Source: Strobilurus pachycystidiatus (lineage: Eukaryota; Basidiomycota; Agaricomycetes; Agaricales; Physalacriaceae). Taken from it: a stretch of DNA of 64,000 nt. Under the pieces are notes generated by a model. That model did no database searches. It saw only the letters and a list, made by a program, of their open reading frames with translations, and was not told the origin of the DNA. Positions 40,437 through 52,243 of this stretch are shown piece by piece. Within the stretch, counting starts at the first letter, position 1, and every line of letters starts with the position of its first letter. Location of the stretch: assembly GCA_019915135.1 (NCBI GenBank), contig JAHLMK010000024.1:434001-498000 (forward strand). Reading direction: 5' to 3'. The position numbers and the translations under genes are program-made.

Positions 40437-40905
40437 AATCCACGTCCCTCACGTTCCTTTATGTTGCATTTTACTCATCTGTTTTCTTCCGCACCTATGC
40501 CACCATTCTCCCCTGTCTTCCTGATACAAGCTGCACGCATATTCATCCCATTTCGTTTACTATCCTAGCATATTTCTTCTCGTTGTCCTGCATTGTACGT
40601 TATCTATATTGCCTGTCGATCGTGTCATTTGTAAGGGTGTGTCGTTAAATCACTCGACCGGCATTGAACCAGAGGGCAATTGTCTGTGGTTTCGTTCAAC
40701 GGTAGATTTGGATCTTCGTTGATCAAACACAACAGAATGCGAGATGATTGTCTTAAGCGCCCGTGGTTGGCGGACTACCATCATCACTTTCGGTCGATAG
40801 ACGCTGGACCCTTTCCTACCAACCACTAGTCGAAGCTGCGACTATTACGACAGCGCTGGCAGGCAACTTGCCTTTGTCGACGACGACGACGACAACCATT
40901 GGACA
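40437..40905. other. Intergenic stretch
   Basis: About 470 bp between RIM15 and the next plus-strand gene. It contains 3' UTR sequence and a (CGA)n run of about 16 bases just before the next ATG. No gene recognised. Confidence 0.4.
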
Positions 40906-43110
40906 ATGTACTCCTACAGCAATGCTTCCGGTAGGCGTGTATGTAGACCTCAGCAATGCTTGCTGACGGCGAACACAGACGCATGGCCGTACAATCCGCC
41001 GAGCGGCGACTCGCGGGATGGAAGACGATTTAGATCGGCGACAGCGCCGGAGCGCAGCACGAGCTATTCGCCGACGCGCCCACATCCGCCCGTGCTGAGC
41101 GCAGGATATGTGCCCCCGACGATCCACAAGCCTGATATCTTCTTCAGCAGCAAACCGACCGCACCGCCAGATGCGTTGCGAGAACGACCGCATACGACCT
41201 CCGACGCACCGCGCTGGCCGTACGACGCATACTTTGACCGACCTGTGCCCCCACTACCACCTCCTGTTGACAACATTCCTGCAGAACTCCCTTACCCTTC
41301 ATATCCGCAGCATCCTCGGCCTGGTGATGCTGTCGACTCCCCCGTATCGCCCACAGACCCTGAAGAACTGCACACAGCGCTGACAATGTCGCGGAAAGAG
41401 TCTACCCGGCAAGCCCAGTTCCTTGAGAAACTGTCAAGTCAAGAAGAAGAGGATCTTGCTCGTGCACTTGAGGAATCTATGCGTCCCAGCGGCAACAACT
41501 CGTACAACTCTGGGACCATGCAATCATACATTGCTCAGCCAGGATCGTCCAAACCGGCCGTTCCCAGTGACGTATCTCTCCCCGTTTCTGGCTCATCGGC
41601 GAGTCGCAGCGAAAGCTGGCGGTCAAGAACAGAGTCGCAATTGTCAGAGGACGAGGCATTTGCCCGGCGCTTAGCTGCCGAGGAAGAGGAACACGCTCCA
41701 GAGTCGTCCCGACCACACCTATCCGCTGACGAAGCCTTTGCTAGACACTTGGCTGAACAGGAGGAGAACGAATCGAGACAATCGCTGGAAGCTGGTCTTT
41801 CTGAACCAGCGCTATCTGCTGATGAAGCGTTTGCCCGAAAACTGGCAGCAGAAGAAGAGATGGAGAAGCTCAGAGCCAACGATGGTAGTGCATTACCTAC
41901 GATCAATGCTCCGGGGCCCGCACCTCCCCCGGCCTACATCGACGCTGTGTCTCCAAGTAATCAGCGGAGCCCACCTCTTGCATCGTCAGATTCGTCTTTG
42001 ATGGTAGACTCCCAGCAGCTTTATCGTAGCAATTCTGCAGGCTCTGCAAGCTCGTATCTGAGCTCGTCGGAGGTCCCTTTACCATCATCTGCATCAAGCT
42101 CGCGGCCAGCCAGCGCTGACGCAGCTTCATTAGCGTCCAGCGCGCCACTACCATCTTCTTCGTCACTCTCATCAGTCAGTGAAGACACTGAGGAACAGCA
42201 ACCCGTGACAGGCGGTAACCAGTTCGTCGACCAGGAACTGCTACGCGGCGTCTGTGAGTACACGTTCAAGTTTTGATTGTCATCTTTACTGACCGAAGGA
42301 TAGCCATAGGATTCGTTCCTCCAGCAATAACGCCTTTGCCACAGCCGATGCAGAACGTGATGCCCAACATCATATCTCTACCCTATGGTCGATGTCCTCC
42401 TCTACATTTCATGGCGCCAAATTGGCGTCATTTACTTAAGCTTATGGCCAGACTTTCTGGAACACGAATGGAGCCAACAATTGAAGCACTGGCTGTCGTC
42501 AAGACTGACTTGCATCTTCGGGTGGTTGTACAATTCATAAGGGTAAGAATCGTGTCTCAGCATCGCCCCCTTCTTGATTCAAGCAATCTTGTAGACTCAT
42601 CCTGCTTCGATGGACTGGCGCACTGTTGTGTGGTTCACGATTGACCACCCATGCCCACCTGGTATACCCGGAGCAAGAAAATATACCAATGGTGACGTGG
42701 AGATCCTGCCATGGTCTTATACTCTATCGTCGTTGCCAAACGTGCTTCGAGATAGCGCGGATACGCCCATCTCGAAGACATACACTATACCCGCAACCGC
42801 GTCCCTACCTTATCCGAAACTCCCCATATCCTTCCCGAACCTCGCGTTGTACCTCCAGGCTGCGTTGGATGAATCTCGCCGGTACTCCAACGACAACTCG
42901 TCTGGGTTCCGCAAGTTGTCCAAGATGATGGACGTGTGTTATCCCAGTCTTGACAGAATGGATACGGGAGAGCAGTCTGAGAGAAGTGGGATGGGCAGGC
43001 TGTTCAGGAAAGCGATGGGCCGGGGAAACAAAAACAACAAGCATGGCCGGAGAACGAATGAGGATACGTATGAACTGGTCACTCCATTCGTACCGGACGA
43101 GTGGGGATAA
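40906..43110 (+). CDS. Unknown protein with a UIM and three MIU-like repeats
   Basis: ATG at 40906 gives MYSYSNASG; an intron (GTAGGCG..ACACAG, 40933-40978) is likely but the frame is also open through it. The Pro-rich N-terminal third contains no known domain. At 41440-41481 is EEEDLARALEESM, a good ubiquitin-interacting motif. At 41644-41691, 41722-41770 and 41815-41862 are three copies of DEAFARxLAxEE, which fit the inverted ubiquitin motif (MIU: acidic residues, central Ala, Leu). A Ser-rich linker follows. Across introns near 42250-42310 and 42545-42600 comes a C-terminal domain with VPPAITPLPQPMQNVMP, MDWRTVVWFTIDHPCPPGIPG and DVEILPWSYTLSSLP, and a basic tail (RLFRKAMGRGNKNNKHGRR). Length is about 690 residues. 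I do not recognise the C-terminal domain. A ubiquitin-binding role is inferred from motifs. Confidence 0.8.
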
Positions 43111-43531
43111 AGCAGCAACTACTAATTATTGGGACTTTTGGGCCTTGCCATACTGTATCTTTTATCTTATGTATGTAACTTGAAATTTCTGTGAGATCTC
43201 TTAGCCTACAATATAGAACAACCTATAAAAGCTATTGGACCACTATCGGTGGTATGTCCATCTTCAATATTCGAATTGCAAAAACGATGTAAGTACTTCG
43301 ATTGAACCTTGAAAATCACATCTTCGGTCCCCCCGGACGCTAAGGACGAGTCGTACCCGGTCTCTGAGACCAATCATTGCCTTCCAATTCCTAGAGCGGT
43401 TGCGGGTAATCTCGTCGTATATCTTTCCAAAGAGGTCGTCTCAAGAGCTACAACTCGACAGGCCTAGGAACCTGCTGCTGCACAGCCACCTATTGTCCTT
43501 TGCTTCCACCCATCACACCGTTCGATACATT
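43111..43531. other. Intergenic stretch upstream of THOC7
   Basis: About 420 bp between a stop and the next start on the same strand. No TATA box or coding frame recognised. Confidence 0.35.
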
Positions 43532-44454
43532 ATGGCCTCAACGCCGCAGCCTCAACATTCGTTCCAATTCTCACAAGATGAGGAAGGTAAATCCTACTAC
43601 TTCTTTCTTGAGTTGACAATAATGTGGCGTAGATGCTATCATACACGCCAGAATATACAACGATGATCGACCTCTGCGGCGCGTAGTGAAAAAGTTCCAT
43701 GCGTATGTGTCGTCAACGCAGGACACGGATCACGAAAGCGCGTCCAAAGATGCGAGGGAGGCGTTCTTGGTGGAACTGGAGTCATTTAGGCTGGCATTGT
43801 CGAAGAGCGCCATGATTTGTGAAGCGGAAGCGAGACAGGTTGAAGAGTATGAGAAGGAGCGCCAGAGAATCGGTGCGTTGACTGTGCGATGCGTGTACGG
43901 ACATACTAACGCAAAGCACAGATGACGAACACAGCCGTCTCATTGGGCAAATTGAACAGCTCAAAGGCTCACTTGAAGACGCTCAAATGCTCCGGCGGCG
44001 GAAGATGGAATATGACTTGGTAGCGGAGAAAATCAACACACTGCCTAGCCGTTACGAGTTGGAAAAGTGTGCCATTCGATTAACACTAGTGACTACTCTA
44101 ATATTACTCCATGATAGGATGATCCACTCTCTTGAAAACGACATTGTGGCGGTCCGCTCGGAACATGAAACTCTCAACCGTGCGATACATACGCAAAAGA
44201 TATCATTCGACTCCATTGTCAGTAACCTCGGCGCACTTCGGTTATCCGGAAAGGATACGGTAGACACCACTCCGCGGCTGACACCTGCACCGGAAGCGCC
44301 CCCACTGATCGCGGATGTGAAGGCGGAGGATATCGAGATGGGTGAAGTTGAAGAGGACCCCAAAAGTAAAAAGAAGGCGCGGGAAGAGATGGAGGAGGGG
44401 GAAGCGACGGACGCCAGTAGTGAACTATCAGAGGTCCCAGACGACGACGATTGA
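43532..44454 (+). CDS. THOC7: THO complex subunit 7
   Basis: ATG at 43532 starts MASTPQPQHSFQFSQDEE. Introns near 43586-43633, 43872-43921 and 44068-44117 are removed to give about 250 residues. The family core reads DAIIHARIYNDDRPLRRVVKK, then EFLVELESFRLAL-like helix, and RRRKMEYDLVAEKINTLPSRYELEK; the last motif is characteristic of THOC7. The middle is a long coiled coil (IHSLENDIVAVRSEHETLN). A charged tail (GEATDASSELSEVPDDDD) ends the protein. THO couples transcription to mRNA export and prevents R-loops in the nucleus. The stop codon is only 8 bp from the stop of tRNase Z on the other strand. Confidence 0.87.
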
Positions 44455-44462
44455 TTGTCCTA

Positions 44463-45837
44463 CTATTCTTTCGGAATATGTACGTCGTAGCTCCAGAGAT
44501 CGCGCGCGCAGAGCACTTCTCCGTCGAACTGGCTCTTTGCCAAATTGCGTATGGCGTCCATGATACGCGCAGCATCTTCGTTAACATCGTCGTCACCAGG
44601 GTATCGCGCGGAGAAGTGATTGAGGATGAGTGTTTGGGCTTGAATGTGCTGCGCAAATGCACCTGCCATTTGTGGCGTCGAATGCCCGCGCTTCTTGGCG
44701 CGAGCCTCGACGGAAGCGTATGTGTCTACCATTAGGCTGTCTGGAAGTATGTCCGGAAGATGAGCATTGGTGGCCTCGTGCACAAGCAGATCAGCATCCA
44801 TTGCAATTGGCGCAATAGTGGAAGGATTGTGTGTATCGCCAAGGATTACGATCTTCCTCCCGGGCCTCTTCTTGGGGCCCTCGAGAACAGTCCCGTCGGA
44901 AAGTGTGACTCTCTTCCCCATCTGAATCTGTGTCATGAGCCGCATACTGTCCCCAGTCCGTTTTATATGCGGGACGTATAGCTTCGGGTCGATCTTGCCA
45001 GGAATTAGGCCCTCCTGGATGACATACCCTACGCAAGGGATGGAATGGCGAATGGGACACGCAGAAACCGAGACGACTCTATCGTCGTAGAACCTTGGCC
45101 ACATGCCGTTTTCCATCTGGATGTTGCGCCCTTCGTGTTCGAGGCGATGAGGAGGCAGATTCGTGTAGTCGTTGGTGGGATCGCTGGGGAAACGGAGTTC
45201 GTGAACGACGTAGGGGGCACCAAGAGCAGTGTAGGTGTATTTGAGACAATTGCGAATGTAGGCGCGTGTCCCCAAGGGCCCGTATATTTCCAGAGGCTAT
45301 ATCGATAGTCAGAACGAGGCGGCAGACACATAGAATGAAGACCATACTTTGACGTCCGCGTGTGCTCTCAAACGGGGATCGTCGCCCTCCTCTGCCATTC
45401 CACCAGCGCCATCCAAAATGTGGCACATGAGGGGGACAAGGCCAGAGATGTGGTCGCCTGCACTGACGGTCAATTTCTCATTGGTAAATCAAAGCATCGG
45501 TGCATATACCATGGGTATGGGTGATGAAGATTTTTTCGATATCTCCCATCTGCAACGTACTCCGTTGAAGCTGTATCTGTGCCGACTCTCCACAGTCGAA
45601 CATCCAGAGGTCTCCCCCCAAACGCAGAGTCATGGCCGAATGGCGGCGCGTGCTGGACGGCGCAGCAGAGACAGTGCCAAGGAATGTGGCGGTAATGGGG
45701 CCGGTCCGAATGATTCTTTCCCTCGCCATGCTGGTAGAGAACAGTCGAACAGCGGTGGTGGTGGTGGTCGTCAACTTAAAGCTGGTCCGCTGGAACAACC
45801 ATCTCTGACTCGTTCTCCACGTGCAGAACAGAGTCAT
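44463..45837 (-). CDS. tRNase Z (tRNA 3'-end endonuclease), short form
   Basis: ATG at 45837 gives MTLFCTWRTSQRWLFQRTSF, an Arg-rich and acid-free leader that could target mitochondria; a second in-frame Met (MARERIIRTG) would remove it and yield a nuclear or cytosolic form (inference). The metallo-beta-lactamase motif HTHGDHISGL is split by an intron after HTH. Later metal ligands include His in ACPIRHSIPCVGY, Asp in LGDTHNPS and His in NHFSARY. HEATNAHLPD and KKRGHSTPQMAGAFA are tRNase Z signatures. It ends SYDVHIPKE-stop, about 420 residues, so it is the ELAC1-like short form. It cuts pre-tRNA after the discriminator base so that CCA can be added. Confidence 0.93.
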
Positions 45838-47106
45838 TCACGCACTTTGAGCGCCAAGTCGCAGGCAGTCAACAATCGGCGAGGGTAGAGACTACCGTCC
45901 GACGAATTGTTTTGGTGTTAGCAGTCAAGCAGACAAAAATTGGACAAGAAAACGCTACCGTTTCCGGGCCGAGTTCCGTAACCGCGTTTGCTTCCGCTCT
46001 CCCTCGAACCGAAAACGACTCTTGATGCCCATGGCAGCAGTGCAGCACGCACACATAAATCAAAGGCTAGTTGTCCATGTCAGTATGTACTTGGGCATAG
46101 CGTGGACATAGCTCTACAGCCCTCCCCGTTCCTAAGTTAGCATTCCCGTGCAATGTTCTTCCGATTCTCTACAAGCTCTCTCAATTTAGTTTCTCCCCAA
46201 ACGACCGACGCTACAAAAAAGGTAAGTTATTCCTTGATTACGATTTCGTGCAGTGGTCAAGCATCCGAACTGCGTCGTGATATACTATGTGGATGTCTCA
46301 CTCAGTGCGCCACTTCTTTTAATAAGTCAAAAGACTCTAAACTGACCAGTGTAAATCGTAGTGTCTGGTCCGTGCATTGTCTTGTCGTCAACCGACCTCT
46401 GACCGAGCTTGTCCCGCTAGAGATGTCGGCAACCATCTGACCTCGGAGCACAAAGGTCTCTACTGTATGTGCTTCTATGTGGGCACGCAGTTGATAAACT
46501 TCTTTGTTTTGACTGCGGACAATGGGATTCTGGATATGACATTGGTGGCGCGCGATAATCGCTTCATACAATTTCACCAGAGTTCGCCAGCCTTAGGGTC
46601 ATGCTAGACAGGGAGCTGATCAATTGAGCCTGGCTAGCAGATTTGCTGTCCCTCCTAGAGCGAACTGGCAGCGCAAGGAACCGAACGACGTGAACCTCGA
46701 AGAAGCACCATGGGACGTCCTGGATACAAAGGTGCTGGGTGACATGGAAACGCAGGGTAAGGGAGCCGTACGGTCGCATGCTGATCTCATTATTATCTTC
46801 TACGCAGCTTCTGTAACAAGGAAAAGCTTCGTTCAGCAAGTACCGAGGACAGACTCTTGGAGCCTTGGAGGGGTTGATCAATTAAGACAGGCCGTTCTAT
46901 CGGGTCGAGTGCAGCCCTACCTCCGCTCTCTTGGTCAAGAACGACGGACGCATCCGACCAGTCACGGAAAGTCAGGGAAGGGCTTTGGAGTTGATCGATC
47001 TCTCTAGGTTGCGCACTGCGCAGTCTGCGTTGCTGCACTTTGCTGCCTGCCGCGGTTGAATGGAGTTGCGTATACATATATCGGAGCCACTTGAAATCAT
47101 TGTTTT
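45838..47106. other. Long intergenic region
   Basis: About 1.27 kb with divergent flanks (tRNase Z minus, ferric reductase plus). A 127-codon plus frame at 46624-47007 lacks an ATG and family features. I searched for GATA-type iron-control sites near the reductase but cannot claim any. No RNA gene recognised. Confidence 0.35.
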
Positions 47107-47112
47107 TATAAA
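47107..47112 (+). promoter_or_regulatory. Possible TATA box of the ferric reductase gene
   Basis: TATAAA at the end of a T-run, 171 bp before the ATG at 47278. The leader after it is pyrimidine-rich. Confidence 0.4.
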
Positions 47113-47277
47113 GGACTCCCGCGTCTAGACTTGCCCACCTTGCGAGCTTCCCCTCACTCTCATTTCTCCACACCGTAGCTCTGGTAGCTGCGTCTTGGGC
47201 CTTCGGACGGGTTCTTTGGCCACTCTCTAGCAGCAGCTCACTCTTTGTGATTCGCCGAAGAGTTTGACATATCCGAA

Positions 47278-49430
47278 ATGTCCTCTTCTGCTCCTTCGGC
47301 CAACGCCTCTACTACGGCGAGCGGGACAGCCGCCGCGGGCCCGCCAGCTGGCGCCGGCCCCCCACCTGGTGGTGTGGATGAGGAAGCTCTTGTCTACCAT
47401 GTGTCCCTCCTTGTCCTTGGCCTTATTGCGGTTTTGTTTATTGTGCGTATCCCCCGCATATGCGCCCGCCTCTCGCGCTGGTCGGCATGGTCTCAAGGTC
47501 ATTTCCTTCGCAATGTTTCCTTCAATGGATCGCCTCGGATTGTGCACCTCTCCCACGATCGCGGTCCTTCCGGTGGCGGCTCATCCGACGAAACCCATAC
47601 ATACTATCAACACGGTACACATATCCAACGTCTTGACGAAAAGGGTGGTCCGATGGCTATGAAATATCCTACCCACATGCCCTCGTGTCCTGCTTTCCTA
47701 CGAGGATTTTCCTCCGAGCTTTCGACGCGACTGTTTCCTGGATATTCTCTTGCCCAAGTCATTTGTGGCCTCGTCTATCTTGCGGCATGGATCTACCCAA
47801 CATTCTATAAATCCAACCCTTTCTCGGATCCTGTTCGTACCGGATGGGTTGGCATTGCTCAAATACCTTTCATCTTTGCATTCGCGGGCAAGAATAATGC
47901 CATTGGACCTTTCTTGGGTATGGGTTATGAGAAAGTATGTGTTGCGAGACTCATCGGCAGCGTCATCTCATCTCACTATCCAGCTGAACTTCATGCACCG
48001 CATTTCGGGTGTGATTATGGTCGTTGCCATCAATGTACACGGTCTTGGTTACAGTGCGTTTGCCCTTCATGTCTCCGATAAGCATGTACATGATAGACCT
48101 TAGTTTACAAGTGGCTCATTGCCGAGACCTTCTCTGAGAGCATCGCTAGACCAGCCAACTACTGGGGCTTGACTGGTATGATTGCATGTGACATCCTCTA
48201 CGCCTTCTCCACCGAATTCTGGAGAAAAAAGGCGTATAACATCTTCCTTGGTAGCCACATCACTGGATTTTCTCTACTTCTTGCGGCGGTGTGTTCCAAT
48301 TTCCTGAGAGTAGTCATCTCTCGTCCTCATGTCTCCATAGTCTTGGATGCACAAACGGCCCAATCAGCCATTCGTTTGGGCGGCCATTGCCCTTTACTCC
48401 TTCGACTTCACCTTGCGCTGGCTCAAGACGCGGGTCCACACAGCTATCGCTCGCCCCATACCAGAGTTGGGCGTCACGCGCCTCGAAATCCCACAGATCA
48501 ACGCGGGATGGAGGGCTGGTCAGCATGTCCGTCTTCGTGTCCTGTCTAGCGGCATGGGACTCTTAGGCTGGGCGGAGACTCATCCTTTCACCATTGCCAG
48601 CGCCGCTAACGGACCTGACGGCATGATTCTCATGATCAAGAAAGTCGGTGGATGGACTAACAAGCTCTACAACATCACTCGCAGCGGCGATGGGTACAAC
48701 GAAGCCGGGACTGGACGCAACGTTACGGTCATGCTTGATGGTCCATACGGTAAATCACTCGCAATCTACTCAAAGTGAAGCCCGACTCTGTTATCGCAGG
48801 TGGCCCAGGGCACGCTGTTGCAGCGAGCAACTCTGCAGCTGTCTTCGTGGTGGGCGGTAGCGGACTCACCTATGCGCTTGCCGGTATCAACGAACTCATT
48901 CACAAGGACCTCAAGGGTGAAAGCCGGGTCAAGACGATCGAACTAATCTGGACTGTCCAAGATCCTGGTGGGTATACTGACCAAATATTTTAACTCTCTG
49001 ATGTTCAACGACGTCTTTAGCTGCACTTCTGCCAATGGTTCCCCAGTTCTTTGCTATGATCCAGCAGAGTGTGTACACCCCCGTCAGGATCTCAGTCTTC
49101 TACACCAGAGCGGTCACCGGCAAGTTTCCCTTCCCCAAGGACACCTTCAACCATCCTGGTCTTTCTTTGTCGCCCGGACGTCCTAAGGTCGGAAGCATGC
49201 TAGAAGCTACTATTGCACGGGCCCTCGCCGATGGAAAGGGCCGCGGAAGTGGGTTAGCTGTCGCTGTCTGTGGGCCCACATCACTAGCAGACGACGTTGC
49301 CAAGCAAGTGAGTCACATTGACCCTAAGAGGCGTGACGAAATCGGTGGTATCGAGATTCATGAGGAGTATGTGGCAGTCGTTCTTCTTCTGATGTTCTGC
49401 TCAACCTCTTTCAGTGTGTTTGGGTGGTAG
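47278..49430 (+). CDS. Ferric reductase-like transmembrane oxidoreductase (FRE type)
   Basis: ATG at 47278 starts MSSSAPSANASTTASG, a Ser/Ala-rich N-terminus with a first helix (LLVLGLIAVLFIVRI). The haem core shows paired His residues 13 residues apart: MHRISGVIMVVAINVHG and SHITGFSLLLAA..MH after splicing. The FAD-binding motif HPFTIAS follows near 48585. The NAD(P)H lobe has VVGGSGLTYALAGINEL and VCGPTSLADDV. The protein ends EDVFGW, where the terminal aromatic is the usual stacking residue of ferric reductases (split by the last intron). About seven introns give about 630 residues. These enzymes reduce Fe3+ or Cu2+ outside the cell with NADPH from inside. An NADPH-oxidase role is less likely because no EF-hand is present and the FRE-type ending fits. 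Confidence 0.93.
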
Positions 49431-50533
49431 ATTTGCTCAGCGCAGTGGTACGCGGAACTTATCCCTCTGTGCTGGTCACGCTTTTGTATACTACATTATC
49501 AGAGTCTGGGTAGAGATAGTTGAGACTGTACATCGATATGTGCCTAGAGGGATACCATCCTTGAGAGCGCGCATTACACAATGCCGATACCGTGACAGCG
49601 CCACCTCCGGTCGCGAGTGTGCGTGACGCTCGGGTGAGGATGTAGGACTGCGAGCAGCCTGAAGTCGTGAATGTAGAACACTAGAACTGTATAATGGAAA
49701 CAAAAATTGGTCAAACAACGTAGCGCGTACGGCTAGACGTCGGTGAAGCCCTCTGACCTGAGGGACGGCAGCTCCGCGCAAATCTCATTAACGTGGTCCA
49801 TACTGCAGATCCCTTTGATAGCCTGGATTCTGGACCGCATAGGTCTTAGTAGTCAACATTCTAGAAGTTCGTTATATTCCTAACGCCACATGCGTAAAAG
49901 GTAGCCTGTGAGGTTGTAGTCGTTGACCAGATAAGTTCTGGGGCATTTGGTAAGTTACCCATCATTCTCAAAGAGGCACAATGCTCAGAGGCGGGGAATG
50001 GGCACATGGAGTTGGTGACCAAATTCAGAACAAGAGGATGCAGGGCAGAGACGCGTACCGACCGAGAGACAGGTAACTTATCAGTCGACAAGCACCGAGC
50101 CGAAGAACGTAGGGTCTAATCAAAGGAGTGAAAGACGGAACCACATGAGGAAGACATGAGGCGGAGAGTGAGTCCTATGTAACTGTTGAACCTCGGATTC
50201 AGCGCCAGGAGATTTCTCCTGGTAACGGATTCCAAGGTATCACTACCACTTGAACAGATCACACGACCAGAAGTATGCGATTCGCTGCGAGCAGCATGCT
50301 GCAGCATGGATTCTGTGGGCAGTTGCCAGTCGGAGACAGATTTGACAGCAGCATACCAGGAACTCAGGGTCCCAGACGTAACGTCACTCTAGTGCCTTTG
50401 TTTTCGATTTGGAAACAGGATCAATTTGGGCACAATGAACTTATGGCGGGGCTTTGAATGCTTCGTCTTCTACCTTGCCCCTCTTGGTCTCCTCCGGTCA
50501 TGACCATTCGCCACCCCGCCCTTTGAACCGTCG
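49431..50533. other. Long intergenic region
   Basis: About 1.1 kb between two plus-strand genes. No coding frame recognised on either strand. A self-complementary CAGCATGCTG occurs near 50288-50300. Nothing else of note. Confidence 0.35.
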
Positions 50534-50540
50534 TATATAT
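50534..50540 (+). promoter_or_regulatory. Possible TATA box of the YANK-like kinase gene
   Basis: TATATAT lies 87 bp before the ATG at 50627, followed by a C/T-rich leader. Confidence 0.45.
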
Positions 50541-50626
50541 CCTTCGCACACGCCCTTTGCTCCTCTTTCACTTCACTTCGATACGTCTCTTCCCAGTCGG
50601 AACACTCCCTACACTTTCGCTTCGCC

Positions 50627-52243
50627 ATGGGCTGCTGCTTTTCAGAACCCGTCGATTTTGAAGGGGAAGTCAACCTTTACCACTTCGATTTGCATCGCGC
50701 TGTCGGCCGGGGTGCCTTTGGCAAGGTACGCGACCCTCTAGCCCGATGAACTCCCGCTGATTTTGCGAAGGTCCGCGTCGTTGAGCACAAAAAGTCCAAA
50801 AAACTTTATGCCCTCAAGTACATCGAGAAAGCCCAATGCCTCCGCCAGAAAGCTGTCGCCAATGTCGTTCAAGAACGTCGGTTATTGGAGGAGGTACGGT
50901 GTCACCGGCCAAAGCTGTACATAGCTCACATCATCCCTTTGCACACAGATAGACCATACTTTCGTGGTCAATATGCGCTATGCATTCCAGGACGACGAGA
51001 ATTGCTTCTTCGTATTGGATCTCATGCTCGGAGGGGACTTGCGCTGTACGTCTATCTCACATTCTTGTTTCATCTCAGTCTTACACCCACCTCAGTTCAC
51101 TTGGAGCGCAAAGGCCGCATATCCGAAGACGTTGTCAAGTTCTGGGTCGCAGAATTATCTTGTGGACTGGAATACCTCCATCGACAACGCATAATACATC
51201 GGTATAACCAATGCGCCACATACCGTTCATCAGCCAGCTAACAGTGATTGCAGTGACCTGAAACCTGACAACATTCTCCTTGATGCTGCCGGTCATGCAC
51301 ATCTGACAGATTTCAATGTTGCCATACATTATTCGGAGCGACGCCTTCATACGAGCATAGCTGGCAGCATGGCATACATGGCCCCGCAAGTCGTCGGGAA
51401 GAAGGGTTACTCGTGGCAGATAGACTGGTGGAGTCTAGGCGTGACAGCCTACGAACTCCTGTTCCACCGCAGGCCTTTCGATGGTAGGAACGCGGATAAA
51501 ATGACCCAATCAATCCTCAAGGACTCGCTCAAATTTCCCGAGGACTCTGATCTCAGCCCCGCCGGGATCAAAGCAATCAAAGGGGTAAGGGCGCCCATTA
51601 CTTCAAAGCACGCCAGTTTCTGATCTTGGTAAAGTTCATAGAACGAGATGTTGGCTCCCGGTTAGGCTGCAGGCCGAATGGACAAGGCATGGAAGATATC
51701 CGATGTCACTCTTGGTTCGAAGGAATCGACTGGGACGCTCTAGAGAATAAGGAAGTCTCGCCGCCGTTCGTACCAGACGTACGTTTCCATGCTTGATCTT
51801 CACGTATCTTTGCTAAGGTTGATTTTGATAGATGAAACATGCCAACTTTGACGTCTCTCACGAATTGGACGAGTTTCTGATGGTCGAAAAGCCTCTCACA
51901 CATACGAAACGCAAGGCTAATAGCGATCTCGACAAGCTCAAACCGGAGCTACGCCAGTTAGAGGAACAGTACGTCGCACTCACCTTGTCCGTTTGTTCGG
52001 TCGCATTGACTCGCGAATGTTTCTAGATTCACAGTTTATGACTATTCACACAGCCAACGAATGTCATATTATCCTCACAATCAGCCCGTCACTACCATCG
52101 CTACTGTCGACACAGATCGTACTCTAGCGCCATCTCGAACGGGTTCCGTGATAGTACCTACAGCCACAATCGCCGAACGTTCGAGATCTGGGACTCCAAT
52201 CATGAACTCACAAACGCCGCCACTACCGCCCTTGGAATCATAA
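50627..52243 (+). CDS. YANK/STK32-like AGC protein kinase
   Basis: ATG at 50627 gives MGCCFSEPVDFEGEVNLYHF: Gly2 with Cys3/Cys4 fits N-myristoylation plus palmitoylation, so a membrane location is inferred. Exons join to RAVGRGAFGKVRVVEHKKS, LYALKYIEKAQC (catalytic Lys), [47 protein letters not shown] (catalytic Asp), then LTDFNVAIHY and GSMAYMAPQVV, then DWWSLGVTAYELL. DFN in place of DFG is a hallmark of the YANK/STK32 family; APQ in place of APE is not. The tail includes FDVSHELDEFLMVEKPLTHTKRK, as in YANK, and a disordered Thr/Ser/Pro end. About ten introns give about 430 residues. YANK kinases are poorly characterised; substrates are unknown. Confidence 0.88.

Noticed and set aside
46624..47007. 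127-codon plus-strand frame in the gap before the ferric reductase
   Set aside because: Starts on TTG and shows no recognisable domain or codon pattern; no flanking exons could be joined.
47278..49430. NADPH oxidase instead of ferric reductase
   Set aside because: The long Ser/Ala N-terminus, the FRE-like C-terminal VFGW ending and the absence of NOX-specific features fit the FRE group better.
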